Assembly (NCBI RefSeq): GCF_033439725.1
Contig: NW_026944390.1
Location: 2,232,001 to 2,296,000 of the forward strand
Origin: Neurospora tetraspora
Taxonomy: Eukaryota; Ascomycota; Sordariomycetes; Sordariales; Sordariaceae
DNA length: 64,000 bases
Direction: 5' to 3'
Part shown: positions 20,685 through 32,604 of the stretch, in pieces
How positions within the stretch are numbered: position 1 is the stretch's first letter
How the letters are laid out: each line of letters starts with the position of its first letter
Position numbers and translations under genes: made by a program
Notes under the pieces: generated by a model
What the model was told of the DNA's origin: nothing
What the model saw: only the letters and a program-made list of their open reading frames with translations
Databases searched by the model: none

Positions 20685-22155
20685 CAGGCTCTTTCTTTGG
20701 TCGCGAGGTTCTTCGGGGTATTTATGGGTTAGGGTAATGCTTAATGACTGTAATGAGTGTTGGGGAAATGTTGGGGCGGATAGGGCATAGGCGATGCGAT
20801 TCTCATGTGCATCAACATGGGGTCGGTGCTTCTTCCTCTTTCAGAGGCGTACATACGCATGAACATTACATACGATACGAATGTAATTACCTCCTCCAAA
20901 ATCTTTGACGACGATGCAAGTGTTGACCTTTGTTGGACATTGGTTGTACTTGTCAAGGACTCAAAGGTCAGATGGGAACATAGCTAGACCCACTAACATA
21001 TATGGTTGCTGTGGTAACGTGGAATCCGAAAAACAATATTTGATTCGGTGCTAGGCGCTATTCCGAGATGTCCAGTGGATGAGAATCGTCTTCTCGGACA
21101 CGATTTTGTTCACAGGCGGTTTTGATCCGTACGCGGAGATCCGCAATATCTTTCTTTCTGTTACCTCTTTAGGTATAAACAGAATCCTGATTGCTGCTGT
21201 GACCTTTTTCGTTTTCCCATATCTCCCGTTCATGATAGAGATGACGGGACTGGGCAATGGCTTTCAGGGGCTGATAATTGGATGCCTTCTGCCCTGCCAA
21301 TGTGTCACTGCACTGACTGACGTGATGGAGGGTTCCCCGCAGCTGTGTGGCAGGTGCCGAGGCGCGCCGCGTTTCCGCTCAACGCAGAGTGATGCTGCAT
21401 TGAGGTGAGGTTGAGTTCTGACCAGGCTACGAATGGAATTCTTCTGGGACCCAGTTGGCGATATTTCCACCCAACGAAGCGTTTTGCCCCATCACGAGTA
21501 CAATATGGACCAAAACTCTCTTTTGTGATGAGGCTGGTTGACGGCAGGAAGCCTGATGGTCTGCGATCTGAAGGTTTCGTTGGGTTGTCGATCTGAAAAC
21601 GCCGCCAATGTATTCGCGGGCATGCCTCTCATTTTGAAGGGAGTGTCGACGGTTTCGATATCACGTTGAGGTTTCCAGGTTGTATTGCACAAGTTCAACC
21701 TGAACCCATCACAAGTTAGGTGGAAATAACGTTGTGACCAACCACTGTAGCGAAGCGCGCGGAGGGCCCCAACTGCCCGCCCTGCCCTGTGCTAATCTCC
21801 ACTTCCACTTCCACCCGCCCCCGCTGAGCCTGGTACCCCATTTTCGGGAGACGCCCAGACGTTCGATTTCAGATCCGCTTGGCACCAAACTCCGTCTCTG
21901 CCACTTTCTTTTTGCTCTTGCTCTTGTCTGGTATTGGTAACTCTTCCGAAACCGAGGCCTTCTCGTTTCTTATCCTTGCTACTCATTTGTATCCAATTTC
22001 TACCGCCGCGTCAAGCCCGGTACGCTTTGCAACACCAAGCTCGCGAGAGATCATCAGTCTTGTGCTTGGCGATTTGTCCAGTTTGCTGCCACAGCCCTCC
22101 TCCTCACTTGACCACCACATCACCAACCCCGCGATCCATCAGACACTCTGACATC
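20685..22155. other. Intergenic region
   Basis: The spacer lies between two plus-strand genes. A 109-codon frame at 21079-21408 has a hydrophobic stretch but no conserved features and overlaps other frames. The last 300 bp before 22156 are CT-rich, as is usual for fungal leaders. No gene is called. Confidence 0.45.
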
Positions 22156-23867
22156 ATGGCCGACCCGACGCAAAACCAAACCGACACCGCGGACCCCGTC
22201 GTCGCGCCAGTCGCTAAGGAAGACGCCGAGACCACGGCCGCCCGCCGCGAACTCAAGCACACATCCATCTCCGAGCAAAGCGCCGCCGTAGCCCAAGATA
22301 GCGGATCAGACAATGGCACCCCTACAGCCGGATCAAGGAAGGCCACTCCAGAGCCTGCAATTGGCGACGACAAAGACACCGAGATGAAGGAGCAGGTTTC
22401 GTCTCCCAAGAAGAAGAGAGCACACGACGAGCTTGACGAGAGCAAGGACGCGAATGACGCTGAATCCGGGGACCAGGCTTCCACAGAGGAGGCCAAGTCC
22501 ACCGCGACCCAAAGTAGGACAGACAGGTCCGAGCCGGAGAAGAAGCGTGCCCGTGACGAAACATCCACGTCGGATGACGGAGCGAAGGTGGGACATATCA
22601 CGGACACATGCTATTTGCAACTCTCGACTAACCCGACGGTAACTAGGAGACTACAACCTCAGTATCTGCCGAGACAACCACCACCGAGACTATTGCGAAG
22701 CCCGCCGAGCCAGCAGCAGAAGTCAAGCCCACGAGCGAAGAAAAGCCCCAAACATCATCCTCCGCCTTTGCCCAGTCCGGTTTCGCCAAGCTTGCCAGCT
22801 CTACAACCTCTCCCTTCGGCGCCCTAGGGGGCTCCGCAGCCCCCAGCCTTTTCGGCTCTACAAACTCTGGATCCGCCTCTCCCTTCGGCACTCTCGGCGC
22901 TTCCACCACAGCAGCGGCCCCCGCGCCGCCCAAGCTCAGCTTCGGCAGCTCAGCCGCCGCACCATCGCCCTTTGCCGGCTTTAACAGCGCCAGCACCGGC
23001 TCCGTGTTTGGCGGCGGGTTCTCTAGCGGTTTTGGAAGCGGCGCGCTTGGTGGAGCTAAGCTTACAAGTTTCGGTGGAAAGCCCGGTGAGACTTTGACGA
23101 GCAGCAAGCCTGCCAAGCCTTTTGGTGCGCCAGAGAGTGACGCGGAGGAGAGTGAAGAGGAGGGCGACAACGAGAAGGAGGATGCGGGGTCAAACGAGGA
23201 GAAGGAGGGGGAGAACGATGAGGCTAAGACTGCGGCGGAGGAAGAGAAGAAGCTGAAGTTGCGAAAGGGTAAGTTTCAGTTATTTGGGATCCCTACGTCG
23301 CTTTGTCCTATGCGGTAATGCTAACTTGAGATCAGTCGTTGTCGATGACGGCGAGGGCGAGGACGCCACGCTACTAGCGGTGCGCGCCAAGATCTTCGTT
23401 ATGGAGAAGGGTGTCGGCTGGAAGGAGAGGGGAGCCGGCATGCTTAAAGTCAACGTGCCCAAGGCGAGCGTCGAGCGAGATCACAACGGCAACTGGGACT
23501 CCACTTCCTTCGACGCCTCGGCACTGGTGGAGGATAGCGGCGACGGAGAGGCCGGCAGCGGTGGCGGCCGTAAGAGTGTCCGTCTCGTCATGCGCCAAGA
23601 CCACACCCTCCGTGTGATTCTCAACACGGCGATTGTACCGGCCATGACGTTTGTCGTGACCAAGAAGCTCAAGGCGGCATATGTGCTTTTTACGGCGTTT
23701 GAGGGCACGGAGCCGAGACAGGTGCAGGTCAAGGTATGTTATCGACAGGCTTCGGGAGATGATCTGGACAGCGTGCTAATTATGATCGTGTGCAGCTGAG
23801 CGAGGCCAACGCTACTGCCTTCAAGAACCTTATGGATCTCATACAGAAGGAGCTTGCCGACGAGTAA
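22156..23867 (+). CDS. Ran-binding domain nuclear transport protein (Yrb2/Nup50-like)
   Basis: Four exons (22156-22587, 22647-23268, 23336-23733, 23796-23867) join to 507 residues. The introns are 59, 67 and 62 bp. The N-terminal third is acidic and basic with bipartite nuclear-signal-like clusters (SPKKKRAHDELDE, SEPEKKRARDE). The middle has FG-type repeats (SPFGALGG, SLFGSTNSG, SPFGTLG, SVFGGGFSSGFGSG) and KPFGAPESDAEESEEEGD. The C-terminal RanBD1 reads LLAVRAKIFVMEKG, GWKERGAGMLKVNV, VRLVMRQDHTLRVILN and VLFTAF, ending LSEANATAFKNLMDLIQKEL. The layout matches Yrb2p and Nup50, which bind Ran-GTP and exportin at the nuclear basket. The spliced frame is uninterrupted, so the gene looks functional. 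Confidence 0.9.
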
Positions 23868-25442
23868 GAGAGTTAAAAACTACCTCTATACAACGTTTTG
23901 TTTCACCTAGACGAGAGCGAAGTCGGACTTGCAAGGCCGTCGGCAATGAGACTATGTCTATTTTACTTGGTGCGTGGGCGTTGTGGGATGGATAGGCGAA
24001 GGGGTGGATGAACGGACGGCTGAGGTGACGGCTGGGGAGGGAGACACGAAAATACCAGGGCAGTCACTTTTTCTGAGGGACTGGCTCGCTTGCATTTGTT
24101 ATTGCGGAACTCCTCGCAAAGGAGTATCTCGGATCGTCACATAAAGAGGGTGGCGCTTCGATTTTTTATATTGATCCTGTGTTACTAGATGGGTGTGAGG
24201 AAGACATACCGAGCACTGAAGACAGTTAGAGGTATAGCATCCGCCAAGTTTTTTCCAACCCCCTACAATCACCATCTTCTCCCATTGTTGAGTTTCCTTT
24301 ATCTCAGCTGAGACAGACAAGTTCTTTCCTCCGCGAAAGGCCGGGAAGGAAGATGTCTGACTCTAACATAAAGTTTCCTGTTGATTCTCCCTGGTTCACA
24401 TCTCTCTTGCCTTCAGTTTTCAACATCGAACGGCGGGGAAGGGGGTGTCAGGTACTCACGGTAGGTACTTCAGGATGCGTCTCTTCCATTCGTTGGATGT
24501 TCCTGCCTGGAAGGTGGGCTGTCCTCACTTTGCCGTGAGTGATACGGACGGGAGAAAAGGCTCCGAGTTCCTCATCGCTCCTTCGAATGGTGGGTGAAAA
24601 CGCGGTATGAAGCCTCCCAATTCACGAATGTACCTTCCCTTCCCATTCTGAGTGGGCGGGTACTTTTGAGCTTGTACTTGCTGACCACAAGTTGTTAGGC
24701 ACATCGCCTGCCGTGTTTCTCGCGACCAGCGTCGATTTTCCTTCTTCAATGAAATCCACTCGTTTAACCACTTCTCTCGCCCAACTTTTACCCAGCAACT
24801 CACAAGTTACATGACTAAACGGGTCAAATCTTTCGTCACAGCATTCGGGTTATCACAGTTCTCCCTCTCTACATGCCCTCCAACATGGCGTTTTACTTCT
24901 TCATCCCACGACACAGCCCTCGGCAGTATCCAATGGGAACCCTCCATTGCCCGCTCGTCCAGTGCCGTCGAAACTAGACGCCATGGCTGTGCAGAGATGC
25001 ACACTTTGGGCTCCATCAGGCTGCGCGAGCTGAAAGTTACTTAATGCTTACGAGCATGGACAACTTGACAACTTCACCAGTGATTCGTACTGGTATTCCT
25101 TGAATGGAGCCAGATGGATACTAGCCCGCACCTAAGGTATGCATCTCTTCAAATTTGGTCACGCGTGGGGATGACTGGGTGTTGGTTGTGCATTAGCTGA
25201 TATACTCCTCACTTTGCCAGAGCCTCACTTCCTCAAGTGTCTTGGAGCCTTTCCGGATCACTTTTTCAATTCATCACCCGCCGATGCTGAGAAGTCTTTC
25301 TTTCAGACTCCTTCGCGCTCTTCATCCCCAACGATCATCACTTCGCACAAACTATATCACACTATTCCCGCTCGGCTGCTCCCTCCTCTGCGTCTTTAAC
25401 ACGCTCTCGTGACCGGCGGGCGCCGGACCGGTCTTTCACAAG
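23868..25442. other. Intergenic region at the edge of the accessory block
   Basis: The 1.57-kb spacer lies between the RanBD gene and the NLR. Only overlapping frames under 95 codons occur, none with a recognisable domain. The leader just before 25443 is CT-rich. Nothing else stands out. Confidence 0.45.
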
Positions 25443-28442
25443 ATGGCGACCGAACGGACCGATAACCCCAGGTCCCATAGCGATTACACCATAGGCTGGG
25501 TTTGCGCACTCGCCAAAGAACAGACAGCAGCAACGGCCATGCTAGATATCGAATATGAAGACGATCTTCCCATTCCGGAAGACGACTACAACATCTACAC
25601 TCGCGGTTCTATTGGAAAACACAATGTCGTCATTGCCTGCCTTCCTGAAGGCATCATTGGTACAACTGCAGCAGCAACCGTTGTGAAGGAAATGCTTAGA
25701 ACCTTCCCTAGCATCAGATTCGGCTTAATGGTTGGTATTGGTGGTGGAATCCCGAATATACAAGACCACGACGTCCGCCTTGGAGACGTTGTTGTTAGTG
25801 TGCCTCAGGAGACCTTTCCTGGCGTGGTTCAGTGGGATTTAGGAAAGGCAGAGCAGGAAGGCTTCAAACGAATTGGATCTTTGAACCACCCGCCCAACCT
25901 CTTACTTTCAGCGGTCTCGAAGCTCAGAACACGCCATGCAATGAGAGGACCTCGGATTCCAGCCTACCTTGACCAGCTGGCAAGAAATTGGCCATTGCTG
26001 GCTTCCGAGTACCTGAGATCAGACGCTCTCAGAGACATCTTATTCGAATCCGAGTACCCACATGACAAAAACAAGCTCAACAACGATTGTCAGCTCTGCG
26101 ATGCCACGAGAATTGTCAGCAGAGAGCCACGGGCAGCTAAGATGAAAATCCATTACGGATTGATAGCATCAGGCAATCAGGTCATCAAGGACGCCATGGT
26201 ACGGGATAAACTCAATGACAAACTAGGTGGAAATGTTCTGTGCATTGAGATGGAAGCAGCTGGGTTAATGAATAATTTCCCTTGCCTTGTTATTCGGGGA
26301 ATTTGTGATTATGCAGACGCGCATAAAAACAAAAGGTGGCAGGAACATGCAGCCGCCATTGCGGCTGCCTATGCAAAGGAATTTCTACAGGAAGTGGCAC
26401 CCACAGCTGTGAACAGAGAGCGAGCAGCATTAGAGGTTATTCAAGAAGGTCGGTTTCCTACCGTTTTCACGGAACGCGTTGTTGGGCTTCAGTACCCCTC
26501 ATCGCAGTTTGGCCCCTTTCCAACATCCGCTCAAAGGTGTCATGTCTTCTTTCCAAGGTCTCATGTCTTCTTTCGAAAGTTTCATGTCTTCTTTCGAAAG
26601 TTTCATGTCTTCTTTCTAATACTTCTTTTTAGTGAAACAGAACGTTTTCAAAACGGCCGAAGATGTGAACTATATCAGATCCGACTTAAAAAGACAGGAA
26701 GATCTTGCTATCATTGAGTGGCTAACCCCAATGAATCATGGCTCACAACATAGCCTTTACCGGGATCGAAGACAACCAGAGACAGGCAGGTGGTTTCTGG
26801 ATTCCATTGAGTACAATACCTGGAAGGACTGTACCAGCAAGGTTCTATTTTGTCAGGGTATCCCCGGAGCAGGAAAATCTGTCCTTTCTGCACTAGTCAT
26901 TGAGGACTTATCATCGGCCTTCGGTCAGACAGCGAGCATCGGGATTGCTTACATATACTGCGACTACCAACGCCATGACCAGCAAACACCACTGCAGCTT
27001 ATTTCCAGTCTCACGAAGCAGTTATGCTTGCTTAACACTACTCTACCGCCATACGTCAAAGATCTATACAACCTACACCAGCCAAGGTCCACCACGCCTT
27101 CGCTGAAGGAAATCTGTGAAGTCTTCCAGAACATTGTTCGATCATACACTCAGGTCTATGTTCTCATCGACGCGCTTGATGAGTTATCAGCCAAAGCCGG
27201 TTATCGGAATACCTTCTTAGATGAGCTCCTAAAAGTTAAGGACTCGTCACCGACACTCAATATGCTTTTCACCTCGAGGCCTCTCGCAGTTCCAGAAGTT
27301 CGCCACTTTTTCAGTCATGCCATGAAAATGGAAATCTCTGCTCCACGGGAAGATATAAATAAGTTCATAGATGGCTATCTCGCGCAGCTATCACCTGATG
27401 CACTTATTCCTAATAATGACGATCTTCGGGAGGAAGTTAAAGGTGCAGTGGCACAAGCTGTTAGCGGCATGTAAGTTATCTTGCAGCCTTCAGTTTGATG
27501 ATAATCTTAAGCTAACTGCTAAAAAGGTTCCTCTTGGCACGCCTCTACTTGGACTCTCTTGTCGACAAATTGTCGCCAAACCAGGTGCGATGTGCGCTAG
27601 AAGTCATGAAGAATCAGAACCGCGGAGTGGACAAGAAGTCAATGGAAGATACGCTGTGCAATGCTTACGACCACACCATGGCACGGATAACTGGCCAAAA
27701 GAAAGACATCGCCGAACATGCAATGTACGTCCTGTTGTGGCTCACGTACACGCAACGACCCCTCAAAGTCGACGAGCTCAGGCATGCGCTCGCTGTAAAG
27801 GTTGGAGCCAAAGACTTGAACAGAGGCGACCTCATACCCCATTTGAATTTGTCAATGTATGCTGGATTGGCAGTCATTGATGACAAGACCCAAGAAGTCC
27901 GCCTGGTCCATTATACTACGCAGGAATATCTGGAACAGCGCCACTTCAAACCAGCCCTATACACAAACCCACACGTTACAATTACGGACATTTGTGTCAC
28001 ATACCTGATGTTATCTGTCTTCAAAAGCGGGCCATGCAGTCTCAAAGACGAGTACATCGAGCGGATCTCAGCCTACTCGCTTTATTTGTATGCTGCAAGA
28101 TACTGGGCACACCATGCTCGTCTCTGTTCCGAGCCCTCCGAACTTCTCCTCAAATTCTTGGGGTGTAACGAGGCTACGAGGGGTGCAGCTCAAGCTGATC
28201 ACGTCGGGACATCGTTTTATTTGTCTTGGTTTTGGTATGAAGAAGAAGAAAAGGAAGAAGAAGAAGAAGAAGAAAAAATCGACTGGGATGAAGAAGGAAG
28301 CGACTGGGATGAAGAAGGAAGCGACTGCGATGAAGCAGAAAGCGACTGCGATGAGTACGAAAGCGAATTCTGCAAAACTCCGATCAGAAGGAAGCTACTT
28401 CTGCAAACTCCGATCAGAATTACACTTGGCTGCGAGGTATGA
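25443..28442 (+). CDS. Fungal NLR: nucleoside-phosphorylase-like domain plus NACHT NTPase
   Basis: Three exons (25443-26448, 26633-27470, 27527-28442) give 919 residues. Residues about 15-325 form a PNP/UDP phosphorylase-like domain: YTIGWVCALAKEQ, GLMVGIGGGIPN, RLGDVVVS, HYGLIASGNQV, CIEMEAAGLMN, VIRGICDYADAHKNK. After a 184-bp intron with a CTAAT branch site comes LKRQEDLAIIEWLTP and a NACHT domain: P-loop GIPGAGKS (411-418), Walker B VYVLIDALDE (510-519), FTSRP (sensor-like). A winged-helix-like region with LVHYTTQEYL follows. This PNP-NACHT layout is a well-known fungal NLR class in allorecognition and innate immunity. The frame ends in an acidic repeat tail (four DWDEEGS-like units) and a stop at 28442, whereas the expected ankyrin repeats continue in the +1 frame. 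A frameshift or missed intron is therefore likely and the true C-terminus is uncertain. Confidence 0.85.
26534..26617 (+). repeat. 21-bp minisatellite, four units, inside the NLR first intron
   Basis: Four head-to-tail 21-bp units with core TCATGTCTTCTTTC run from 26534 to 26617, the last two almost identical. They lie within the inferred intron 26449-26632 and stop just before its branch site TTCTAATAC and acceptor TTTTTAG. Because 21 is a multiple of three, the units stay open in several frames, which makes the intron easy to misread as coding. Confidence 0.85.
28238..28364 (+). repeat. GAA tract and four 21-bp coding repeats in the NLR tail
   Basis: A GAA-rich tract (28238-28276) is followed by four 21-bp units (28281-28364) that encode DWDEEGS, DWDEEGS, DCDEAES and DCDEYES in the NACHT frame. 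In the +1 frame used by the downstream ankyrin repeats the same DNA reads as basic TGMKKEA units. A further imperfect duplication, TGCAAAACTCCGATCAGAA at 28371 and TGCAAACTCCGATCAGAA at 28402, differs by one A. Confidence 0.8.
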
Positions 28443-29713
28443 CCTTCACCAAGCTGTAGAGGCGCTACTCGAAAAGGGTCATGACTTAAATGCCCTAGAG
28501 ACCCGGAAAACACCACTTTATGTGGCTTTGGAACACGGAAACATAACTACCGCCCAGATCCTCCTCCGTAAGGGAGAGCAGGTCATCAGATCGGGTGGAA
28601 TTCCAGTACTTCATGCCTTTTGTGCTGACATATACGGACATACCGAGGTTGACGTGTCAATGGTTGATGATTTGCTCAACCGGGGAGCTAGGATAGCATA
28701 TGACTGTGGCAACTGCCCTTTACTAGTCTGGGGAGCTGGATATGACCAGGAGCAGCTTGTTGATCTCCTATTACAAAGGGGTGCCAAGGTGGAAAGTCTC
28801 AACGACTACAGATTTACGCCCCTGTTTGCTGCAGCTTCGGTGGGGCATACCACCGCTGCGCCGGCTGCGACCAACTCTCCCGCCATGCCCGGTCTTGCCG
28901 CCAACTGCGATGGCTTCTACAAGGTAGCATCCGGAGATTCTTGCGACACCATTGCCTCGAAGAACAGCATTACTACCACTCAGTTCAAGAGCTGGAATAC
29001 CGAGATCGACGCTCGTACGTATCTGCCCCATAATCTAAACCCCTACGGTGCCCATTACTGACATCCCGTACACAGAGTGCACCAACCTCTGGCTCGGCTA
29101 CTACGTCTGCGTCCACGTCCCCGGAGCCGTCACCCAGAAGCCGACAACCACCACCAAGGCTACCTCCACCAGCACCGCTGCTCCCGCCGCGACTAACTCC
29201 CCCCAGATGCCCGGTATCGTCGCCAACTGTGACGGTTACCACAAGATTGCCTCCGGCGACCAGTGCGGCACCATCGCTGCCAAGTACGGAATCACCACCG
29301 ATCAGTTCCTGAGCTATAACAGCTATATCAATGCTCGTACGTTCCATGCCTTCCCCTCTGCCACTTTCCCCCTTGCCCCTTTCCCCCTTGCCCCTTTCCC
29401 CTATTCCATTCCCACTTTCCCCTTTCCCTTTTGCTTACCCCAACTAACCCACCTCTCCATAACAGAATGCTCCAACCTCTGGCTCGATTACTACGTCTGC
29501 GTCCACGTCTCCGGCAACTCCGGTCCTACTCCCCAGATGCCCGGCATCGTAAGCAACTGCAAGAAGTTCTACCAGATCAAGAGCGGTGACAGCTGCTGGA
29601 GCATTTACTCGGGCGCCGGAATCACGTTTGATCAGTTCAGGAAGTGGAACACCCAGGTTAATGCGGATTGCAGTAACTTGTGGTTGGGGTACTATGTTTG
29701 CACTGGGGTTTAA
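28370..29713 (+). pseudogene. Ankyrin repeats fused in frame to three LysM domains (chimeric NLR 3' end)
   Basis: From about 28400 the +1 frame encodes about four ankyrin repeats: SELHLAARYDLHQAVEALLE, TPLYVALEHGNITTAQILLR, VSMVDDLLNRGARIAYDCGN, LVDLLLQRGAKVE, TPLFAAASVGH. At about 28850 it passes without a break into a Thr/Ala/Pro linker (TTAAPAATNSP) and LysM1 (GFYKVASGDSCDTIASKNS). Introns 29015-29075 and 29337-29465 each complete a Q codon (NxxIDAQCTNLWLGYYVC, INAQCSNLWLDYYVC). LysM2 and LysM3 follow, ending YYVCTGV at 29713. LysM binds chitin or GlcNAc polymers and is normally secreted, but no signal peptide precedes these domains. The 5' part of the LysM gene and 3' part of the ankyrin array are missing, which suggests recombination. 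No independent start codon is convincing, so I list it as a chimeric or broken gene. Confidence 0.7.
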
Positions 29714-31100
29714 GGGGCGAGAGGGGGTGATTTAGGGGTTGGTATGAGGGGCGCGTAGGAGAGAAGAGGTCAGGGAGTAGGTGTGAAGGAGATGAGAGGC
29801 TAGGAGGAGAGATCTGAGGAGAGATCTGAGGAGAGATCAAAGGACTAGTACTTAATCCTAATGTTTCTGCACCACGCACCCTTCGGCCTTTTGCTTTGTT
29901 TCGTTCTTGAAGCTGCCAGTCAAGTATACAACATTCCTCTTTCGGTAGTAACCGCCCTCAAATTTACATCGTGAGTACGGTGTTGGCTCCACTTTCGGTT
30001 TGGTTTTTCGCTGTTTTCGACGAACTCCCAAGTTGGTGTTAGCGCTGCTTGCTTTTGTTGTGTTGGTGTTGGTACACTAGGAAGCGCGCCAAGTGGTAAC
30101 TTCTCTGTTGGATGTTCCGTCACACTAAACTCCATTCGTCCTCCCTTCGTTGGATGGTTGGCCATGCTCCTAACCTGATTGCGATTGCGGTATACCCTTT
30201 CGATGTCGAGGATTCACATCACTCCTGATGCCGTTTTTCGAAGTACCCTGCCTACATACCTTATTTCTTTTGAGAGGGGCAGCAGTGTTGCGGTAAAGTT
30301 TGGGCTCATAGAATCGAGACGCTGGCCCCATGTCCCAACGGGATTCTTTGACACCTCTGGCTTTTGTCGCCATTGTTTCGGGATGGTGTGATGTCATCTG
30401 GCGAATGCGTTCCAATCTTCAGCGCTTGGTGCAGTTGTTCGGGACGTTGGCACAAACATGGTTATGGCGTTTTATGCGCCGCTCTGGCGTTGGTCGTTTT
30501 CTTCATTATGCTGGCCTTATGGTAGTCTTTCCTTCTATGTATTCGATGCTTTTTACTTGCATCAGGTCAGCGAGGGTCCGTTGGTCCTACACTCAGCGTC
30601 TATGGTGAGTGTCTCTGGTGGGGAGAGTGCTCGCCCCGTTTGGTGAGCACTTGGTCTCCGAGCCTCAAAGACGTCCGTTGGGACAGTCGTGTTTGAGCCC
30701 ATACTTCGGCTGACCATATTCCTCTGCGCTCCTTTGTCGAATCCCCTATGTTGGCCGTACGGCGACGATGTTCGCGCCAATGCTCACACATGGTGATGGT
30801 TGGAAGTTGGTAATCTCATTTTTGCCTCGTTTCCGTCGTGGCCCGACTTCTTTGTGGATGATAGCGCGTGTCTAGCAACATGAGTGGTTGTTCTGATGAC
30901 AGTCTGACTTATGGACGAAGACAGACGAAGGACATGGGTATAAAAGTGATGAGCCAGCGACGGGAAGATGGTAGGTTTGTGTCCTCATCATCGGTCAATC
31001 ATTCGTTCTCAACACTGCGCAGCTCAAATTGCGATTATTCACGGAATCCGGACGGTCGGCGACCCCATTCACATTATCGACACATATATAACACCTAACA
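29714..31100. other. Intergenic region with short purine repeats
   Basis: A GAGGAGAGATCT-type 12-bp unit repeats about three times at 29805-29840, just 3' of the LysM exons. The rest has several overlapping frames under 95 codons on both strands without recognisable domains. A TATATAA stretch at about 31084-31090 lies 11 bp before the next start codon. Confidence 0.45.
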
Positions 31101-31822
31101 ATGTCACGAGAGGTTGAACTCACTTATGGGGAGGGGACGTTGGTAAAGGGCACAAACGTTAAAGGGATTTGGAAGAAACTGGATTTGGAACTCAATGAAG
31201 CCTGCAATGATTTGGACAAAATACATGTAAGAGGCGGAAATCACGCAGGCATGAAAGCCAGGCTACAGAGCTTATGCGAAGGCCTCCGGACATGCGTTGG
31301 TTCCAAAGACTTTCCTTACAAGGAGCTTGAGAATTTCCGGGAATATATGAAGGCACCAGATACACTCCCGTCAGAGATATTCCTTCTGGTGCGGATGTAT
31401 ACCCTGGCTTGCGATGGTGAGTATATATTGCTGAGAGTTTAGTACCCTCGAATCTGTGATGATGATTGCTAAATATATGACCAGTACACTACAAGGCCAA
31501 CAGATTGGACGTCGCTGAGGACGACAAGAAACGGGAACTTGCAGTCAGTATTCCCCTTTGTGTACATCAATGGATAAGAACCTAAAGCCTAACAGTGAAT
31601 TTTTATCAGAATGGCAATCTGAATGATTTCAGGGAAAGGATAAACACGGCGATTGACAAGGTCGAAACGCATCTTGAACAACTTCAGGAGATTCTCAAGA
31701 ATAATGCTCAAGTCGCTCACGCAGAAGCTTCGCAACAGACTGCTACCGGTGCCACGCAGGGTCAGGCTCCCCAACAGGCTGGCGAAACTAGTTTTCTTCT
31801 TTCAGATTCTGGCGAAGAATAA
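31101..31822 (+). CDS. Hypothetical protein, 195 residues, three exons
   Basis: Exons 31101-31416, 31485-31543 and 31610-31822 join cleanly. The introns are 68 and 66 bp with GTGAGT and GTCAGT donors; the second has a CCTAAC branch and a TATCAG acceptor. The start is ATGTCACGAGAGG. The product is mainly helical and charged: GIWKKLDLELNEACNDLDKI, MKARLQSLCEGLRTC, then a coiled-coil-like segment FRERINTAIDKVETHLEQLQ EIL, and a Gln/Ala/Thr-rich end finishing LSDSGEE. No signal peptide, membrane segment or family was recognised. Clean splice sites on both introns and frame preservation support a real gene. Its position next to an NLR suggests accessory, lineage-restricted content, but that is only inference. 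Confidence 0.6.
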
Positions 31823-32604
31823 CCGGCATTCAACGACAGTAAAGCTAAGAGCTTCACCTGGCTTCCAGCTATGACACTCCCACTACGATGAGGGCGTGTG
31901 CTGTTGGGGGGGAAGTTTCTCGAATGGGATGAACGGGGTTTCTGCTTGGAGTGTGTTCTGGAAATACACAAGGATATTGGTTGATATATGGTCAAGTGAC
32001 AGGAAAGAGACCTGCGGGCAGGTCTATCGGAAGTTCAGCACTAGTCTTTCTCTGTTTTGTGATAGCTCGCAGCACCATATTGACAGCTGTTACCTCCCAT
32101 CTTTTCTTCTCGTAGTATTCGTGGTAATACTCCTCATATCCAGGGCTCGGTCGAAAAGGTGTGATAGACACTCCGACTGTACAGCCGCCGGTTGACATCC
32201 AGCCATCAACAAACCACTGGAACAGACAGTCATAGGTGAGTAGATCCTCTCGTCAGCTCTTTTCTTGTCTTTTCATATTGTCATCGCAGTTTCACATCCC
32301 CCTAGATGGATTTCGTCAAGTGTCTGTTGTGTCATAAGGGTGACAGTCAAACTGCGCCTGGTTTGCACGCCTCAAGACCTGACACATACCGCGTCAGTCA
32401 CCTTCGTTATGCCTGATACAGGAGCAAAAGGAACAGGAACCCGAAGTGACATGAGGATAAAAGGCCATGGGCCAACTTCTTCCAACAAAATCTGTCCGTA
32501 TATTATCCACACCCAGTATTGTCCCTTACCTCATTCCAGACGAAGCCAACCACCCTCCCACAGTACCTACCTCTACCTTGTCTAAAATAGGGCACATCTC
32601 AATC
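31823..32604. other. Intergenic region
   Basis: This 782-bp spacer lies between two plus-strand orphan genes. A frame open upstream of 32605 (from 32467) is treated as leader, since the first methionine in a plausible context is at 32605. Nothing else is recognised. Confidence 0.4.

Noticed and set aside
26336-26632. Plus-strand frame encoding SKVSCLL repeats
   Set aside because: It runs through the intronic 21-bp minisatellite in the wrong frame; the PNP and NACHT frames explain the region.
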